A stretch of 64,000 nt of DNA from Pseudomonas sp. PSB18 (GTDB lineage Bacteria; Pseudomonadota; Gammaproteobacteria; Pseudomonadales; Pseudomonadaceae): assembly GCF_014596565.1 (NCBI RefSeq), contig NZ_NOIN01000001.1, positions 868,001-932,000 of the forward strand, given 5' to 3'. A program made the position numbers and the translations under genes. Under the pieces are notes generated by a model. It saw nothing but the letters and a program-made list of their open reading frames with translations. It was not told the origin of the DNA and made no database searches. Below, piece after piece: positions 45,960 to 54,551 of the stretch (the first letter of the stretch is position 1; every line of letters starts with the position of its first letter).

Positions 45960-46745
45960 TTACAGATTCTGCGTGACGAACGAAAGCATCTGGTCGGCGG
46001 TGGAGATCACCTTGGAGTTCATCTCGTAGGCGCGCTGGGTGGTGATCATGTTGACCATCTCCTCAACGGTGCTCACGTTGGAGGTTTCCAGGGTGTTCTG
46101 CAGCGTGGTCCCGAAACCATTCAAACCCGGGGTACCGATTTGCGGCGCACCACTGGCAGCGGTTTCCAGGAACAGGTTGTTGCCCACTGCTTGCAGGCCG
46201 GCCGGGTTGATGAAGTCGGCGGTCTGCAGGTTGCCGATCACTTGCGCGGCCGGGTTGCCTGCCACGGTGATGGACACGGTGCCGTCGCGACCCACGGTGA
46301 ACGTCTGGGCATTGTTCGGCACGACAATGGCGGGCTCCAGGGCAAAACCGCTGGCGTTGACGATCTGGCCATTGGAATCGAGGTGGAACGTACCGTCGCG
46401 GGTGTAGGACGTGGTGCCGTCCGGCTGCAGGATCTGGAAGAAACCGCGACCATCGATGGCCATGTCCAGCGGCTGCTCGGTGGTTTGCAGGCTGCCGGCG
46501 GTGAAGTTTTTCTGGGTGCCGACAATGCGTACACCGGTACCGACTTGCAGGCCCGACGGCAGTTCGCTGTCCTGGGTCGACTGGGCACCTGGCTGACGCT
46601 TGACCTGGTACAGCAGGTCCTGGAATTCGGCACGGTCACGTTTGAAGCCCGTGGTCGAGACGTTCGCCAGGTTGTTGGAAATGGTGGTCAGGTTGGTGTC
46701 CTGGGCGGACAGACCTGTTTTGGCAACCCACAGAGCCGGAAGCAT
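45960..46745 (-). CDS. flgG: Flagellar distal rod protein FlgG
   Basis: 261 residues, the standard size. Forms the distal rod. Signature N-terminus [20 protein letters not shown] with [18 protein letters not shown], and C-terminal [20 protein letters not shown] typical of rod/hook proteins. It is 49 bases downstream of flgF. Confidence 0.97.
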   Translation of the reverse strand: MLPALWVAKTGLSAQDTNLTTISNNLANVSTTGFKRDRAEFQDLLYQVKRQPGAQSTQDSELPSGLQVGTGVRIVGTQKNFTAGSLQTTEQPLDMAIDGRGFFQILQPDGTTSYTRDGTFHLDSNGQIVNASGFALEPAIVVPNNAQTFTVGRDGTVSITVAGNPAAQVIGNLQTADFINPAGLQAVGNNLFLETAASGAPQIGTPGLNGFGTTLQNTLETSNVSTVEEMVNMITTQRAYEMNSKVISTADQMLSFVTQNL

Positions 46746-46794
46746 TCGATTCTCCTCGTACGCCTGATTTTCGGCGCGACGCTTTAATTAATGG

Positions 46795-47532
46795 TTAGAT
46801 CTGCAAGACCCGAGCCATGGCCTCGTCGCCTTCTTTGGCGGTGTTCATCATCTTCACGTGAAGCTCGAATTGCTTGGCCAGGGCCAGCACCGAAGTCATC
46901 TCGTCCACAGCATTGACGTTGCTCGCTTCCTGGAACCCCGACACCAGTTGCACGTTGGCGTCGACCGGTGCCGGCTGGCCGTCCTTGGTACGGATGGAAC
47001 CGTCCAGGCCCTTGGTCATGTTCTTGAGGTCCGGGTTGACCAGCTTGATGCGGTCCACTTCAGCCATCACGCGCGGGCCTTCGCCCATGGCGCGGATACT
47101 GATGGTGCCGTCCTGGCCGATTTCGATTTTCTGCTCCGGCGGCACGGCGATAGGACCGCCGTTGCCCATCACCGGCATGCCGTTGCCGGCCCGCAGCACG
47201 CCCAGGGCGTCGACGTTGAGGCTGCCGGTGCGCACGTAGCTTTCACCGCCGTCAGGGTTCTGCACGGCCATCCAGCCCGGCCCGCTCACCGCCACGTCGA
47301 GATCGCGACCGGTTTCAACCAGCGCACCCGGGGTGAAGTCGGTGGCCGGCCGTTCGGACATGGCAAACGCCCGCGCCGGAAAGCTGTCGCCGAACACCGG
47401 CATCGAACGCGCCTGCTCCAGGTCTTTCTGAAAACCATTGGTAGAGATGTTCGCCAGGTTGTTGGCATGGGCCCGCTGGGCCAGCGCGTTCTGGCTGGCG
47501 CCGGTCATTGCCACATAAAGGTACTTGTCCAC
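46795..47532 (-). CDS. flgF: Flagellar proximal rod protein FlgF
   Basis: 245 residues from GTG at 47532 (reads VDKYLYVAMTGASQNALAQR, family start MDKYLY), with GAGGA 8 bases upstream; the open frame upstream to 47634 has no rod-protein sequence. NNLANISTNGFQKDLEQ and the C-terminal EMTSVLALAKQFELHVKMM are conserved. First gene of the flgF-L operon. Unlike P. aeruginosa, where flgB-L are contiguous, flgE does not precede it here. Confidence 0.95.
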   Translation of the reverse strand: MDKYLYVAMTGASQNALAQRAHANNLANISTNGFQKDLEQARSMPVFGDSFPARAFAMSERPATDFTPGALVETGRDLDVAVSGPGWMAVQNPDGGESYVRTGSLNVDALGVLRAGNGMPVMGNGGPIAVPPEQKIEIGQDGTISIRAMGEGPRVMAEVDRIKLVNPDLKNMTKGLDGSIRTKDGQPAPVDANVQLVSGFQEASNVNAVDEMTSVLALAKQFELHVKMMNTAKEGDEAMARVLQI

Positions 47533-47587
47533 TCTCGTTCCTCTGCGTGCCGGACGTTTGCCGCCCACTGCTGTACTGCTCAGCCAT

Positions 47588-47605
47588 AAGCAATTTGCAG
47601 ACCAA
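47588..47605 (-). promoter_or_regulatory. Possible sigma-54 (RpoN) promoter for flgF
   Basis: Minus-strand TTGGTCTGCAAATTGCTT has exact GG-N10-GC spacing and a perfect TTGCT at -12, but the -24 element (TTGGTCTG) departs from TGGCACG. It lies about 57 bases upstream of the flgF start, leaving a leader of about 45 bases. FleR-RpoN control of the rod and hook genes is known in P. aeruginosa. Confidence 0.6.
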
Positions 47606-47749
47606 CTTTTTTCTGGCGGCTCGCGGCCCGGCAAACAAAGGACTTGCAGGGTGTTGCGGGGGAGAAGGGAATGTACCGAAGACGAAAAACCGGCGGTGTC
47701 ATGCCGCTGAAAGGCAAAGGATTACCGGATGGACAGACCCACTAACCCT

Positions 47750-47880
47750 TGTTGCGAGGGGATTTATCCCCGCTGGGGTGCGAAGCGCCCCCAGACCAGA
47801 CCAGTCGATAAGACTAGTAAACCGAGTCGCCTGATTTAGGGCTGCTGCGCAGCCCAGCGGGGATAAATCCCCTCGCCACA
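47750..47880. repeat. Paired palindromic repeat, family B
   Basis: TTGCGAGGGGATTTATCCCC with GCTGGGGTGCGAAGCGCCCC on the left, and the inverted GGGCTGCTGCGCAGCCC and GGGGATAAATCCCCTCGCCA on the right. It occupies the space between phhR (stop at 47890) and the flgF promoter, both transcribed leftward. It may stop phhR transcription entering flgF. Confidence 0.92.
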
Positions 47881-47889
47881 GGTAACGGA

Positions 47890-49452
47890 TTACATTCCAG
47901 GTTCTTTACCCACCTCATACTCGCGCAACTTATTGGCAATGGTGGTATGGGAAACCCCCAGTCGCTTGCCCAGTTGCCGGCTGCTGGGATGTTCGGAGTA
48001 GAGCCGCTCCAGTACCGCCTTCTCGAATCGACCGACAATCTCGTCCAACCCGCCATCCAGGGAGAAGTCACCCAAGGGCTGGCGCACGCCGTAGTCCGGC
48101 AGGCGGATATGCTCGGCCTTCACCTTCCCCCCGTCACACAACGAAACGGCCTGGAACAGCACGTTTTCCAGTTGCCGGACATTGCCTGGCCAATGGTAAT
48201 GACTGAGGCGTTCCATGGCCGCCGGGGCCAGTTTCGGTAGCGCGCAGCCGATCTGGCGACTGGCCTGGTCGAGAAAGTGCTCCACCAGCGGCTCCAGGCC
48301 GTCGAGGCACTCGCGCAACGGCGGGATGTGCAGGGACAACACATTCAAGCGGTGGTACAGGTCCTGGCGAAACTCCCCTCGGGCACAGAGTTCGGACAAA
48401 TCCACCTGGGTCGCGCAGATCACCCGGACATCCAGGTACACCTCTTCATCGCTGCCCACCCGACGGAAGCAACCGTCCTGCAAAAAGCGCAGCAGCTTCA
48501 CTTGCAGGCGCGGGCTCATTTCCCCCACCCCATCGAGAAACAAGGTGCCGCCAGCCGTCAATTCCAACAGGCCGAGCTTGCCTTCGGCCCGAGCGCCTTC
48601 GAAAGCACCGGGGCCGTAGCCGAACAGTTCCGTCTCGGCCATGGACTCCGGCAACCCGGCGCAATTGAGCGCCATCAGCGGCGATTGCCCGCGCGGGCTC
48701 GCCAGGTGGCAGGCCCGGGCCAGCAACTCCTTGCCAGTGCCGGTTTCGCCTTCGATCAGCAGCGGCGCGTCCAGCGGGGCCATGCGCCGGGCTTCGCGGA
48801 CCACCGCAGCCATCACTTTCGAACTCTGGAAAATACTGTCGAAGCCACGCAGTTCCTGTTTGCGCACGTTATAGATACGCTCACCGACCCGGTCGGCCCG
48901 GTGCAACGTCAGCACCGCACCGGCCATGGCCTCGCTGTCGTCATGCTCCGATTGCAACGGGGCGATGTCCGCCAGGAACACGTCGCCCTTGACCTTGACC
49001 CGCAACCCATTGATGCGCGACTGGTTGGCACGCACCAGTTCCGGCAGGTCGAAATCCTCGGCGTAGCGGGACAGCGGAATCCCCGGCACTTCGTCCACCC
49101 GCACCCCGAGCAACTGCGCCGCCGCCCGGTTCGCCGCGACGATGGAACCGCCCATGTCGATGGACAACACCGGAAACTCCAGGGCGCCAAGCAACGCATT
49201 GAGCTCCATGTGCCGCCGCTCGCTGGGCATCAGCCCTACCCGCTTGACGCCGAACACACCGGCAATGCCTTCGAATTTCGGGCGCAACGCCTGGAACTGA
49301 ATGTTGATCAGGTTCGGGCAGTGCAGGTAGATCGCATTGCCATGCTCACCACCGACTTCACCCCGGGCGACGTTGATGCCGTATTCCACTAGCAGGTTGA
49401 GAATGTCCCGCAGGATGCCGATGCGATTCTGGCAATGGACTTTGATGCGCAT
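47890..49452 (-). CDS. phhR: Aromatic amino acid regulator PhhR (TyrR family)
   Basis: 520 residues. Activates phenylalanine and tyrosine catabolism genes. ACT domain (1-70, MRIKVHCQNRIGILRDILNL), PAS domain (about 80-180), AAA+ domain with Walker A EGETGTGKE (234-242) and C-terminal Fis-like HTH (LGKRLGVSHTTIANKLREYE). The sigma-54 contact loop reads GAFEGA (282-287) rather than GAFTGA, and Walker B reads LFLDGV, lacking the usual Glu. This agrees with P. putida PhhR, which works with sigma-70. Divergent from phhA, with PhhR/TyrR-type boxes between. Confidence 0.95.
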   Translation of the reverse strand: MRIKVHCQNRIGILRDILNLLVEYGINVARGEVGGEHGNAIYLHCPNLINIQFQALRPKFEGIAGVFGVKRVGLMPSERRHMELNALLGALEFPVLSIDMGGSIVAANRAAAQLLGVRVDEVPGIPLSRYAEDFDLPELVRANQSRINGLRVKVKGDVFLADIAPLQSEHDDSEAMAGAVLTLHRADRVGERIYNVRKQELRGFDSIFQSSKVMAAVVREARRMAPLDAPLLIEGETGTGKELLARACHLASPRGQSPLMALNCAGLPESMAETELFGYGPGAFEGARAEGKLGLLELTAGGTLFLDGVGEMSPRLQVKLLRFLQDGCFRRVGSDEEVYLDVRVICATQVDLSELCARGEFRQDLYHRLNVLSLHIPPLRECLDGLEPLVEHFLDQASRQIGCALPKLAPAAMERLSHYHWPGNVRQLENVLFQAVSLCDGGKVKAEHIRLPDYGVRQPLGDFSLDGGLDEIVGRFEKAVLERLYSEHPSSRQLGKRLGVSHTTIANKLREYEVGKEPGM

Positions 49453-49518
49453 ATAAAAGACCCAAGGGTTCGGTGGCTGCTCTCTGCCACCGGTTTTTTA
49501 CCGAGTGGCGCAATTTCT

Positions 49519-49536
49519 TGTAAAGATTATGTGACA
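49519..49536. promoter_or_regulatory. Putative PhhR/TyrR box 1
   Basis: TGTAAA-GATTAT-GTGACA against the TyrR consensus TGTAAA-N6-TTTACA: left half exact, right half 4 of 6. In the phhR-phhA intergenic region, about 205 bases upstream of phhA. Confidence 0.6.
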
Positions 49537-49591
49537 GCAACAAGTAAATTCCCACAGAAAAAACCAGACACTGCTGCATCGAGAGGGCTTT

Positions 49592-49609
49592 CGTAACGAA
49601 AAATTTACG
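49592..49609. promoter_or_regulatory. Putative PhhR/TyrR box 2
   Basis: CGTAAC-GAAAAA-TTTACG against TGTAAA-N6-TTTACA: 9 of 12 consensus positions. Two PhhR sites upstream of phhA are known in P. putida, and two are seen here. Confidence 0.6.
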
Positions 49610-49741
49610 AAATAGCCGCTATTGCCTTGAACACACCTGCGCTGGCCTGCTGCACCCACGGGGACTTCGGGTTATCTCTAATACATCGCTGGACATAACA
49701 ACAAACAGTCTTCCCCTCGAGGGAATCAGCAGGAGAGCAGC

Positions 49742-50527
49742 ATGAAGCAGACGCAATACGTGGCCCGCGAGCCCGATGCGCAAGGTTTTATCCACTACCC
49801 CGCCGAAGAACATGCGGTGTGGAACACGCTGATCACCCGCCAGCTGAAAGTCATCGAAGGCCGTGCGTGCCAGGAATACCTGGACGGCATCGACAAGCTT
49901 GGCCTGCCCCACGACCGCATTCCGCAGTTGGGCGAAATCAACAAGGTGCTGGGCGCGACCACGGGCTGGCAAGTTGCCCGGGTACCGGCGTTGATCCCCT
50001 TCCAGACCTTCTTCGAATTGCTCGCCAGCAAACAGTTTCCGGTAGCGACCTTCATTCGCACCCGGGAAGAACTGGACTATCTGCAAGAGCCGGACATTTT
50101 TCACGAGATCTTCGGCCACTGCCCGCTGCTGACCAACCCCTGGTTCGCCGAATTCACTCACACCTATGGCAAGCTCGGCCTGCAGGCGTCCAAGGAAGAG
50201 CGTGTCTACCTGGCGCGCCTGTACTGGATGACCATCGAGTTCGGGCTGGTGGAAACAGCGCAGGGCCGACGCATCTACGGCGGCGGCATCCTGTCTTCAC
50301 CCAAGGAAACCGTGTACTGCCTGTCGGACGAGCCGGAGCACCAAACCTTCGACCCGTTGGAAGCGATGCGCACGCCATATCGCATCGACATTCTGCAGCC
50401 GGTGTATTTCGTCCTGCCAGAGCTCAAGCGTCTGTTCGACCTGGCCCACGAAGACATCATGGGCATGGTCAAGCGTGGCCAGGAACTGGGCCTGCACACA
50501 CCGAAATTTCCACCGAAAGCCGCCTGA
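49742..50527 (+). CDS. phhA: Phenylalanine-4-hydroxylase
   Basis: 261 residues, typical of bacterial monomeric enzymes. Converts phenylalanine to tyrosine using tetrahydrobiopterin and iron. The iron-binding His pair and Glu are in FHEIFGHCPLL and YWMTIEFGLVE. AGGAG precedes the ATG. First gene of phhABC, facing away from phhR. Confidence 0.97.
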   Translation: MKQTQYVAREPDAQGFIHYPAEEHAVWNTLITRQLKVIEGRACQEYLDGIDKLGLPHDRIPQLGEINKVLGATTGWQVARVPALIPFQTFFELLASKQFPVATFIRTREELDYLQEPDIFHEIFGHCPLLTNPWFAEFTHTYGKLGLQASKEERVYLARLYWMTIEFGLVETAQGRRIYGGGILSSPKETVYCLSDEPEHQTFDPLEAMRTPYRIDILQPVYFVLPELKRLFDLAHEDIMGMVKRGQELGLHTPKFPPKAA

Positions 50528-50626
50528 ATGGCGTTTTTTGATCCCAAGTGAGTCTGTTGCACCGCGCGGCTTTGCTTTAGCGTGGGTGCCATTGACGCTT
50601 TAAAATATTCGCTACAGGAACACACC

Positions 50627-50983
50627 ATGAACACTCTGAACCAAGCCCATTGCGAAGCCTGCCGTGCCGACGCCCCACAGGTCAGCGACGAAGAACTGCC
50701 GGTGCTGATCAAGCAGATTCCGGATTGGAACATCGAAGTACGCGACGGCGTGATGCAGCTGGAAAAGGTTTTCCTGTTCAAGAATTTCAAGCACGCCCTG
50801 GCATTCACCAACGCCGTCGGTGAAATCTCCGAGGCCGAGGGTCATCACCCAGGCCTGCTCACAGAGTGGGGCAAAGTCACCGTGACCTGGTGGAGCCACT
50901 CCATCAAGGGCCTGCACCGCAACGACTTCATCATGGCCGCCCGCACCGATGACGTGGCCAAGACCGCCGAGGGCCGCAAGTAA
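50627..50983 (+). CDS. phhB: Pterin-4a-carbinolamine dehydratase
   Basis: 118 residues from ATG at 50627 ([20 protein letters not shown]). Recycles the pterin cofactor used by PhhA. Family motifs [37 protein letters not shown] and [20 protein letters not shown] are present, including the His pair of the active site. Its stop overlaps the phhC start (TAATG). Confidence 0.96.
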   Translation: MNTLNQAHCEACRADAPQVSDEELPVLIKQIPDWNIEVRDGVMQLEKVFLFKNFKHALAFTNAVGEISEAEGHHPGLLTEWGKVTVTWWSHSIKGLHRNDFIMAARTDDVAKTAEGRK

Positions 50984-52176
50984 TGCATTTCGACGCCATC
51001 GGCCGGGTACCCGGCGACCCGATCCTCGGCCTGATGGAGGCCTACTCGGCGGACAGCAACCCGAGCAAGTTCGACCTGGGCGTGGGCGTCTATAAAGACG
51101 CCCAGGGCCTGACGCCGATTCTCGAATCGGTGAAACAGGCCGAACGGCGGCTGGTGGACCAGCAGACCACCAAGACCTACATCGGCGGCCATGGCGACGC
51201 CGGTTTCGGGCGGTTGATCACTGCGCTCGTCCTGGGTGCCGACGCCCGGCAGATCGCCGAACAACGCGCCGGTGCCACCCAGACCCCGGGCGGCACCGGC
51301 GCGCTGCGCCTGAGTGCCGACTTCATTGCCCAGTGCCTGCCAGGCCGTGGCGTATGGTTGAGCAACCCGACCTGGCCGATCCACGAAACCATTTTCGCCA
51401 CCGCGGGCGTCAAGGCCAGCCACTACCCCTACGTGGGCAGCGACAATCGCCTGGATTTCGAGGCGATGCTGGCGGCCCTCAGCCAGGCACCGAAGGGTGA
51501 CGTGGTGCTGCTGCACGCGTGCTGCCACAACCCCACCGGTTTCGACCTGTCCCAGGATCAATGGCGCCAGGTGCTGGAGGTGGTGCACAGTCGTGAGCTG
51601 TTGCCGCTGATCGACTTCGCCTACCAGGGCTTCGGCGACGGCCTGGAACAGGATGCCTGGGCAGTCCGGTTGTTCGCCCAGGCGTTGCCCGAGGTGTTGA
51701 TCACCAGTTCCTGCTCGAAGAACTTCGGCTTGTACTGCGACCGCACCGGTGCGTTGATCGTCTGTGCCCGCAACGCCGACAAGCTGGTGGACATCCGCAG
51801 CCAACTGGCCAACATCGCCCGTAATCTGTGGTCGACACCGCCGGATCATGGCGCAGCGGTGGTGGCGACGATCCTGGGCACTCCGGAACTCAAGCGCCTG
51901 TGGGCCGACGAAGTGGAAGCCATGCGCTTGCGCATCGCCCAGCTACGCAGTGGCCTGCTGGACGCCCTCGAACCCCACGGCCTGCGGGAGCGCTTCGCCC
52001 ATATCGGCGTGCAACGCGGAATGTTTTCCTACACCGGCCTGTCGCCCGAGCAGGTCAAGCAATTGCGTGAGCGGCACAGCGTATACATGGTCGGCACGGG
52101 GCGGGCCAACGTGGCCGGCATCGATGCGACTCGCCTGGACCGGCTGGCCGAGGCGATTGCGGACGTTTGCAAGTAA
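50983..52176 (+). CDS. phhC: Aromatic amino acid aminotransferase
   Basis: 397 residues. PLP enzyme of the class I aspartate/tyrosine aminotransferase family, transaminating tyrosine/phenylalanine after PhhA. Conserved LHACCHNPTGFDLS, LPLIDFAYQGFGDGL and the PLP lysine in SSCSKNFGLYCDRTGAL. Translationally coupled to phhB. A family B repeat follows the stop. Confidence 0.96.
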   Translation: MHFDAIGRVPGDPILGLMEAYSADSNPSKFDLGVGVYKDAQGLTPILESVKQAERRLVDQQTTKTYIGGHGDAGFGRLITALVLGADARQIAEQRAGATQTPGGTGALRLSADFIAQCLPGRGVWLSNPTWPIHETIFATAGVKASHYPYVGSDNRLDFEAMLAALSQAPKGDVVLLHACCHNPTGFDLSQDQWRQVLEVVHSRELLPLIDFAYQGFGDGLEQDAWAVRLFAQALPEVLITSSCSKNFGLYCDRTGALIVCARNADKLVDIRSQLANIARNLWSTPPDHGAAVVATILGTPELKRLWADEVEAMRLRIAQLRSGLLDALEPHGLRERFAHIGVQRGMFSYTGLSPEQVKQLRERHSVYMVGTGRANVAGIDATRLDRLAEAIADVCK

Positions 52177-52196
52177 CGGCTGTACCTGCATAACCC

Positions 52197-52335
52197 TGTG
52201 GCGAGGGGATTTATCTGTGGCGAGGGGATTCATCCCCGTTGGGCTGCGAAGCAGCCCCAAAATCAGTCATTACTCCTGATGTAGGCAGTTTGGGGGCTGC
52301 TGTGCAGCCCAGCGGGGATAAATCCCCTCGCCACA
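52197..52335. repeat. Paired palindromic repeat, family B, with truncated extra copy
   Basis: A full inverted pair (TGTGGCGAGGGGATTCATCC ... GGGGATAAATCCCCTCGCCA) preceded by an extra direct copy of the outer arm, TGTGGCGAGGGGATTTAT, cut after 18 bases. It separates the convergent phhC and nitroreductase genes. Confidence 0.9.
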
Positions 52336-52368
52336 AAATCCATTCTTGTCGCAAAGCGTGTATGGCTG

Positions 52369-52932
52369 CTACGAACCTGTCCACTCACGGACGAATTCAG
52401 CAATGTCTTCCTTCGGCGCCGTCCGCGCTTCTTTCTGCGGTGTGCCCAGGTAAAGGAAGCCGATCACCTCCTCGCCCACGTCAAGACCCAGCCCTTTGGC
52501 CACATGCGGCGAGTACGCCAGTTCGCCCGTGCGCCACACGCCACCAACGCCCTGGGCATAGGCCGCCAGCAGGATCCCGTGGGCGGCGCAGCCGGCTGCC
52601 AGCAACTGCTCGGATTTCGGGACTTTGAAATGGTCCTGCAAACGCGCGATCACTACCACGACCAACGGGGCACGCAACGGGCCGTTGAGGGCCTTCTCCA
52701 CAACCGCCTCGGACACCAGCGGATCATTGAATCGCGCCGCGTCGGCCAGCAGTTCGCCCATACGATAACGAGCCTCCCCTTCGACCGTCAGAAAACGCCA
52801 GGGCCGCAACTGGCCGTGATCGGGGGCCCGCATCGCCGCGGCGAACATGACCTCCCGTTGTTCAGGCGTGGGCGCCGGTTCCACCAGGCGTGGAACGGAA
52901 ACACGGTTGAGCAAAGCGTCGAGAGCCTGCAT
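52369..52932 (-). CDS. YdjA-like nitroreductase
   Basis: 187 residues. FMN-dependent NAD(P)H oxidoreductase of the small nitroreductase subfamily: MRAPDHGQLRPWRF (FMN contact), GCAAHGILLAAYAQGVGGVW and IGFLYLGTPQKE match E. coli YdjA. Physiological substrate unknown. Convergent with phhC across a family B repeat. Confidence 0.9.
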   Translation of the reverse strand: MQALDALLNRVSVPRLVEPAPTPEQREVMFAAAMRAPDHGQLRPWRFLTVEGEARYRMGELLADAARFNDPLVSEAVVEKALNGPLRAPLVVVVIARLQDHFKVPKSEQLLAAGCAAHGILLAAYAQGVGGVWRTGELAYSPHVAKGLGLDVGEEVIGFLYLGTPQKEARTAPKEDIAEFVREWTGS

Positions 52933-53096
52933 CGGCCACCTCCCTGAAAAAATGTCTGGCTATTCTAGTGTCCTGTACGGTGAGTCCGTTAGCGCAAATT
53001 GGCCGTCAATGCACACGCCAGTCACGCCGGGTGCGGTTTACATGCCGCTTGCCGTCGGTAGAATGACGCCCTTCCCTTTCAGCCCGAGCGGACTTC

Positions 53097-54551
53097 ATGG
53101 CGTTGCCGACCCTGCGGATCATTGGCTTCATCATCGGCATCTTCCTGATCACCCTGGCGATCTTCATGGTCGTGCCCATGGCCACCCTGCTGATCTTCGA
53201 GCGCACCGGGGACCTGCCCTCGTTCCTCTGGTCGAGCCTGATCACCTTCGTCGCCGGCCTGGCCCTGGTACTTCCCGGACGCCCCGAGCATGTGCATCTG
53301 CGCCCGCGAGACATGTACCTGCTGACGGTCAGCAGTTGGCTGGTGGTGTGCATCTTTGCTGCGCTGCCGTTCCTGCTGACCCAACACATCAGCTACACGG
53401 ACTCGTTCTTTGAGAGCATGTCGGGGATCACGGCCACCGGCGCCACAGTCCTGAGCGGCCTCGACACCATGTCCCCGGGTATCCTGATGTGGCGCTCGCT
53501 GCTGCACTGGCTCGGCGGGATCGGCTTCATCGGCATGGCGGTGGCGATCCTGCCGCTGTTGCGCATTGGTGGCATGCGCCTGTTCCAGACTGAATCCTCG
53601 GACCGATCGGAAAAAGTCATGCCCCGCTCCCACATGGTTGCGCGGCTGATCGTGGCGTCCTACGTCGGCATCACCATTCTCGGCACCCTGGCACTCTGGT
53701 GGGCCGGGATGAGCCCATTCGATGCCGTCAATCACTCGATGTCGGCAATCTCGACCGGCGGCTTCTCCACCTCGGACCTGTCCCTGGCCAAATGGACCGA
53801 GCCGGCGGTGCACTGGGTCGCCATCGTCATCATGATTCTCGGCAGCCTGCCGTTCGCCCTGTACGTCTCGATGCTGCGAGGCAATCGCCGGGCGCTGATC
53901 AAGGACCAGCAGGTCCAGGGTCTGATCGGTGTGCTACTGGTGACCTGGCTGGTGCTCGGCACCTGGTACTGGGCCACCACCGACCTGCATTGGCTGGATG
54001 CGCTGCGACATGTGGCCCTGAACGTGACCTCGATCGTCACCACCACCGGCTTCGCCTTGGGGGACTACAGCCTCTGGGGCAATTTCTCGCTGATGCTGTT
54101 CTTCTACCTCGGGTTCGTCGGCGGCTGCTCGGGGTCGACGGCTGGTGGGATCAAGATCTTTCGCTTCCAGGTCGCCTACATCCTGCTCCGGGCCAACCTT
54201 ATGCAACTGATTCACCCACGGGCGGTGATCAAGCAGAAATACAACGGTCACCGCCTCGATGAAGAAATCGTGCGTTCGATCCTGACGTTCTCGTTCTTTT
54301 TCGCCATCACCATCTGCGTGATCGCCCTGCTGCTGTCGCTGCTGGGAGTGGAATGGATGACGGCGCTGACCGGCGCGGCCAGCACGGTGTCCGGCGTCGG
54401 CCCGGGGCTGGGGGAGACCATCGGCCCGGCCGGCAATTTCGCGCCGCTGCCGGATGCCGCCAAGTGGATTCTGTCCGGCGGCATGCTGTTGGGCCGATTA
54501 GAGATCATCACGGTGTTCGTGTTGTGCATCCCGGCGTTCTGGCGTCACTGA
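53097..54551 (+). CDS. trkH: Trk potassium uptake system membrane subunit TrkH
   Basis: 484 residues, integral inner-membrane protein. Four selectivity-filter-like loops are visible: ITATGATVLSGLD, AISTGGFSTSDLS, VTTTGFALGDY and ASTVSGVGPGLGE, between many hydrophobic helices. Works with the cytoplasmic TrkA, which is not in the window. The last 44 bases overlap the oppositely oriented AraC gene. Confidence 0.95.
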   Translation: MALPTLRIIGFIIGIFLITLAIFMVVPMATLLIFERTGDLPSFLWSSLITFVAGLALVLPGRPEHVHLRPRDMYLLTVSSWLVVCIFAALPFLLTQHISYTDSFFESMSGITATGATVLSGLDTMSPGILMWRSLLHWLGGIGFIGMAVAILPLLRIGGMRLFQTESSDRSEKVMPRSHMVARLIVASYVGITILGTLALWWAGMSPFDAVNHSMSAISTGGFSTSDLSLAKWTEPAVHWVAIVIMILGSLPFALYVSMLRGNRRALIKDQQVQGLIGVLLVTWLVLGTWYWATTDLHWLDALRHVALNVTSIVTTTGFALGDYSLWGNFSLMLFFYLGFVGGCSGSTAGGIKIFRFQVAYILLRANLMQLIHPRAVIKQKYNGHRLDEEIVRSILTFSFFFAITICVIALLLSLLGVEWMTALTGAASTVSGVGPGLGETIGPAGNFAPLPDAAKWILSGGMLLGRLEIITVFVLCIPAFWRH

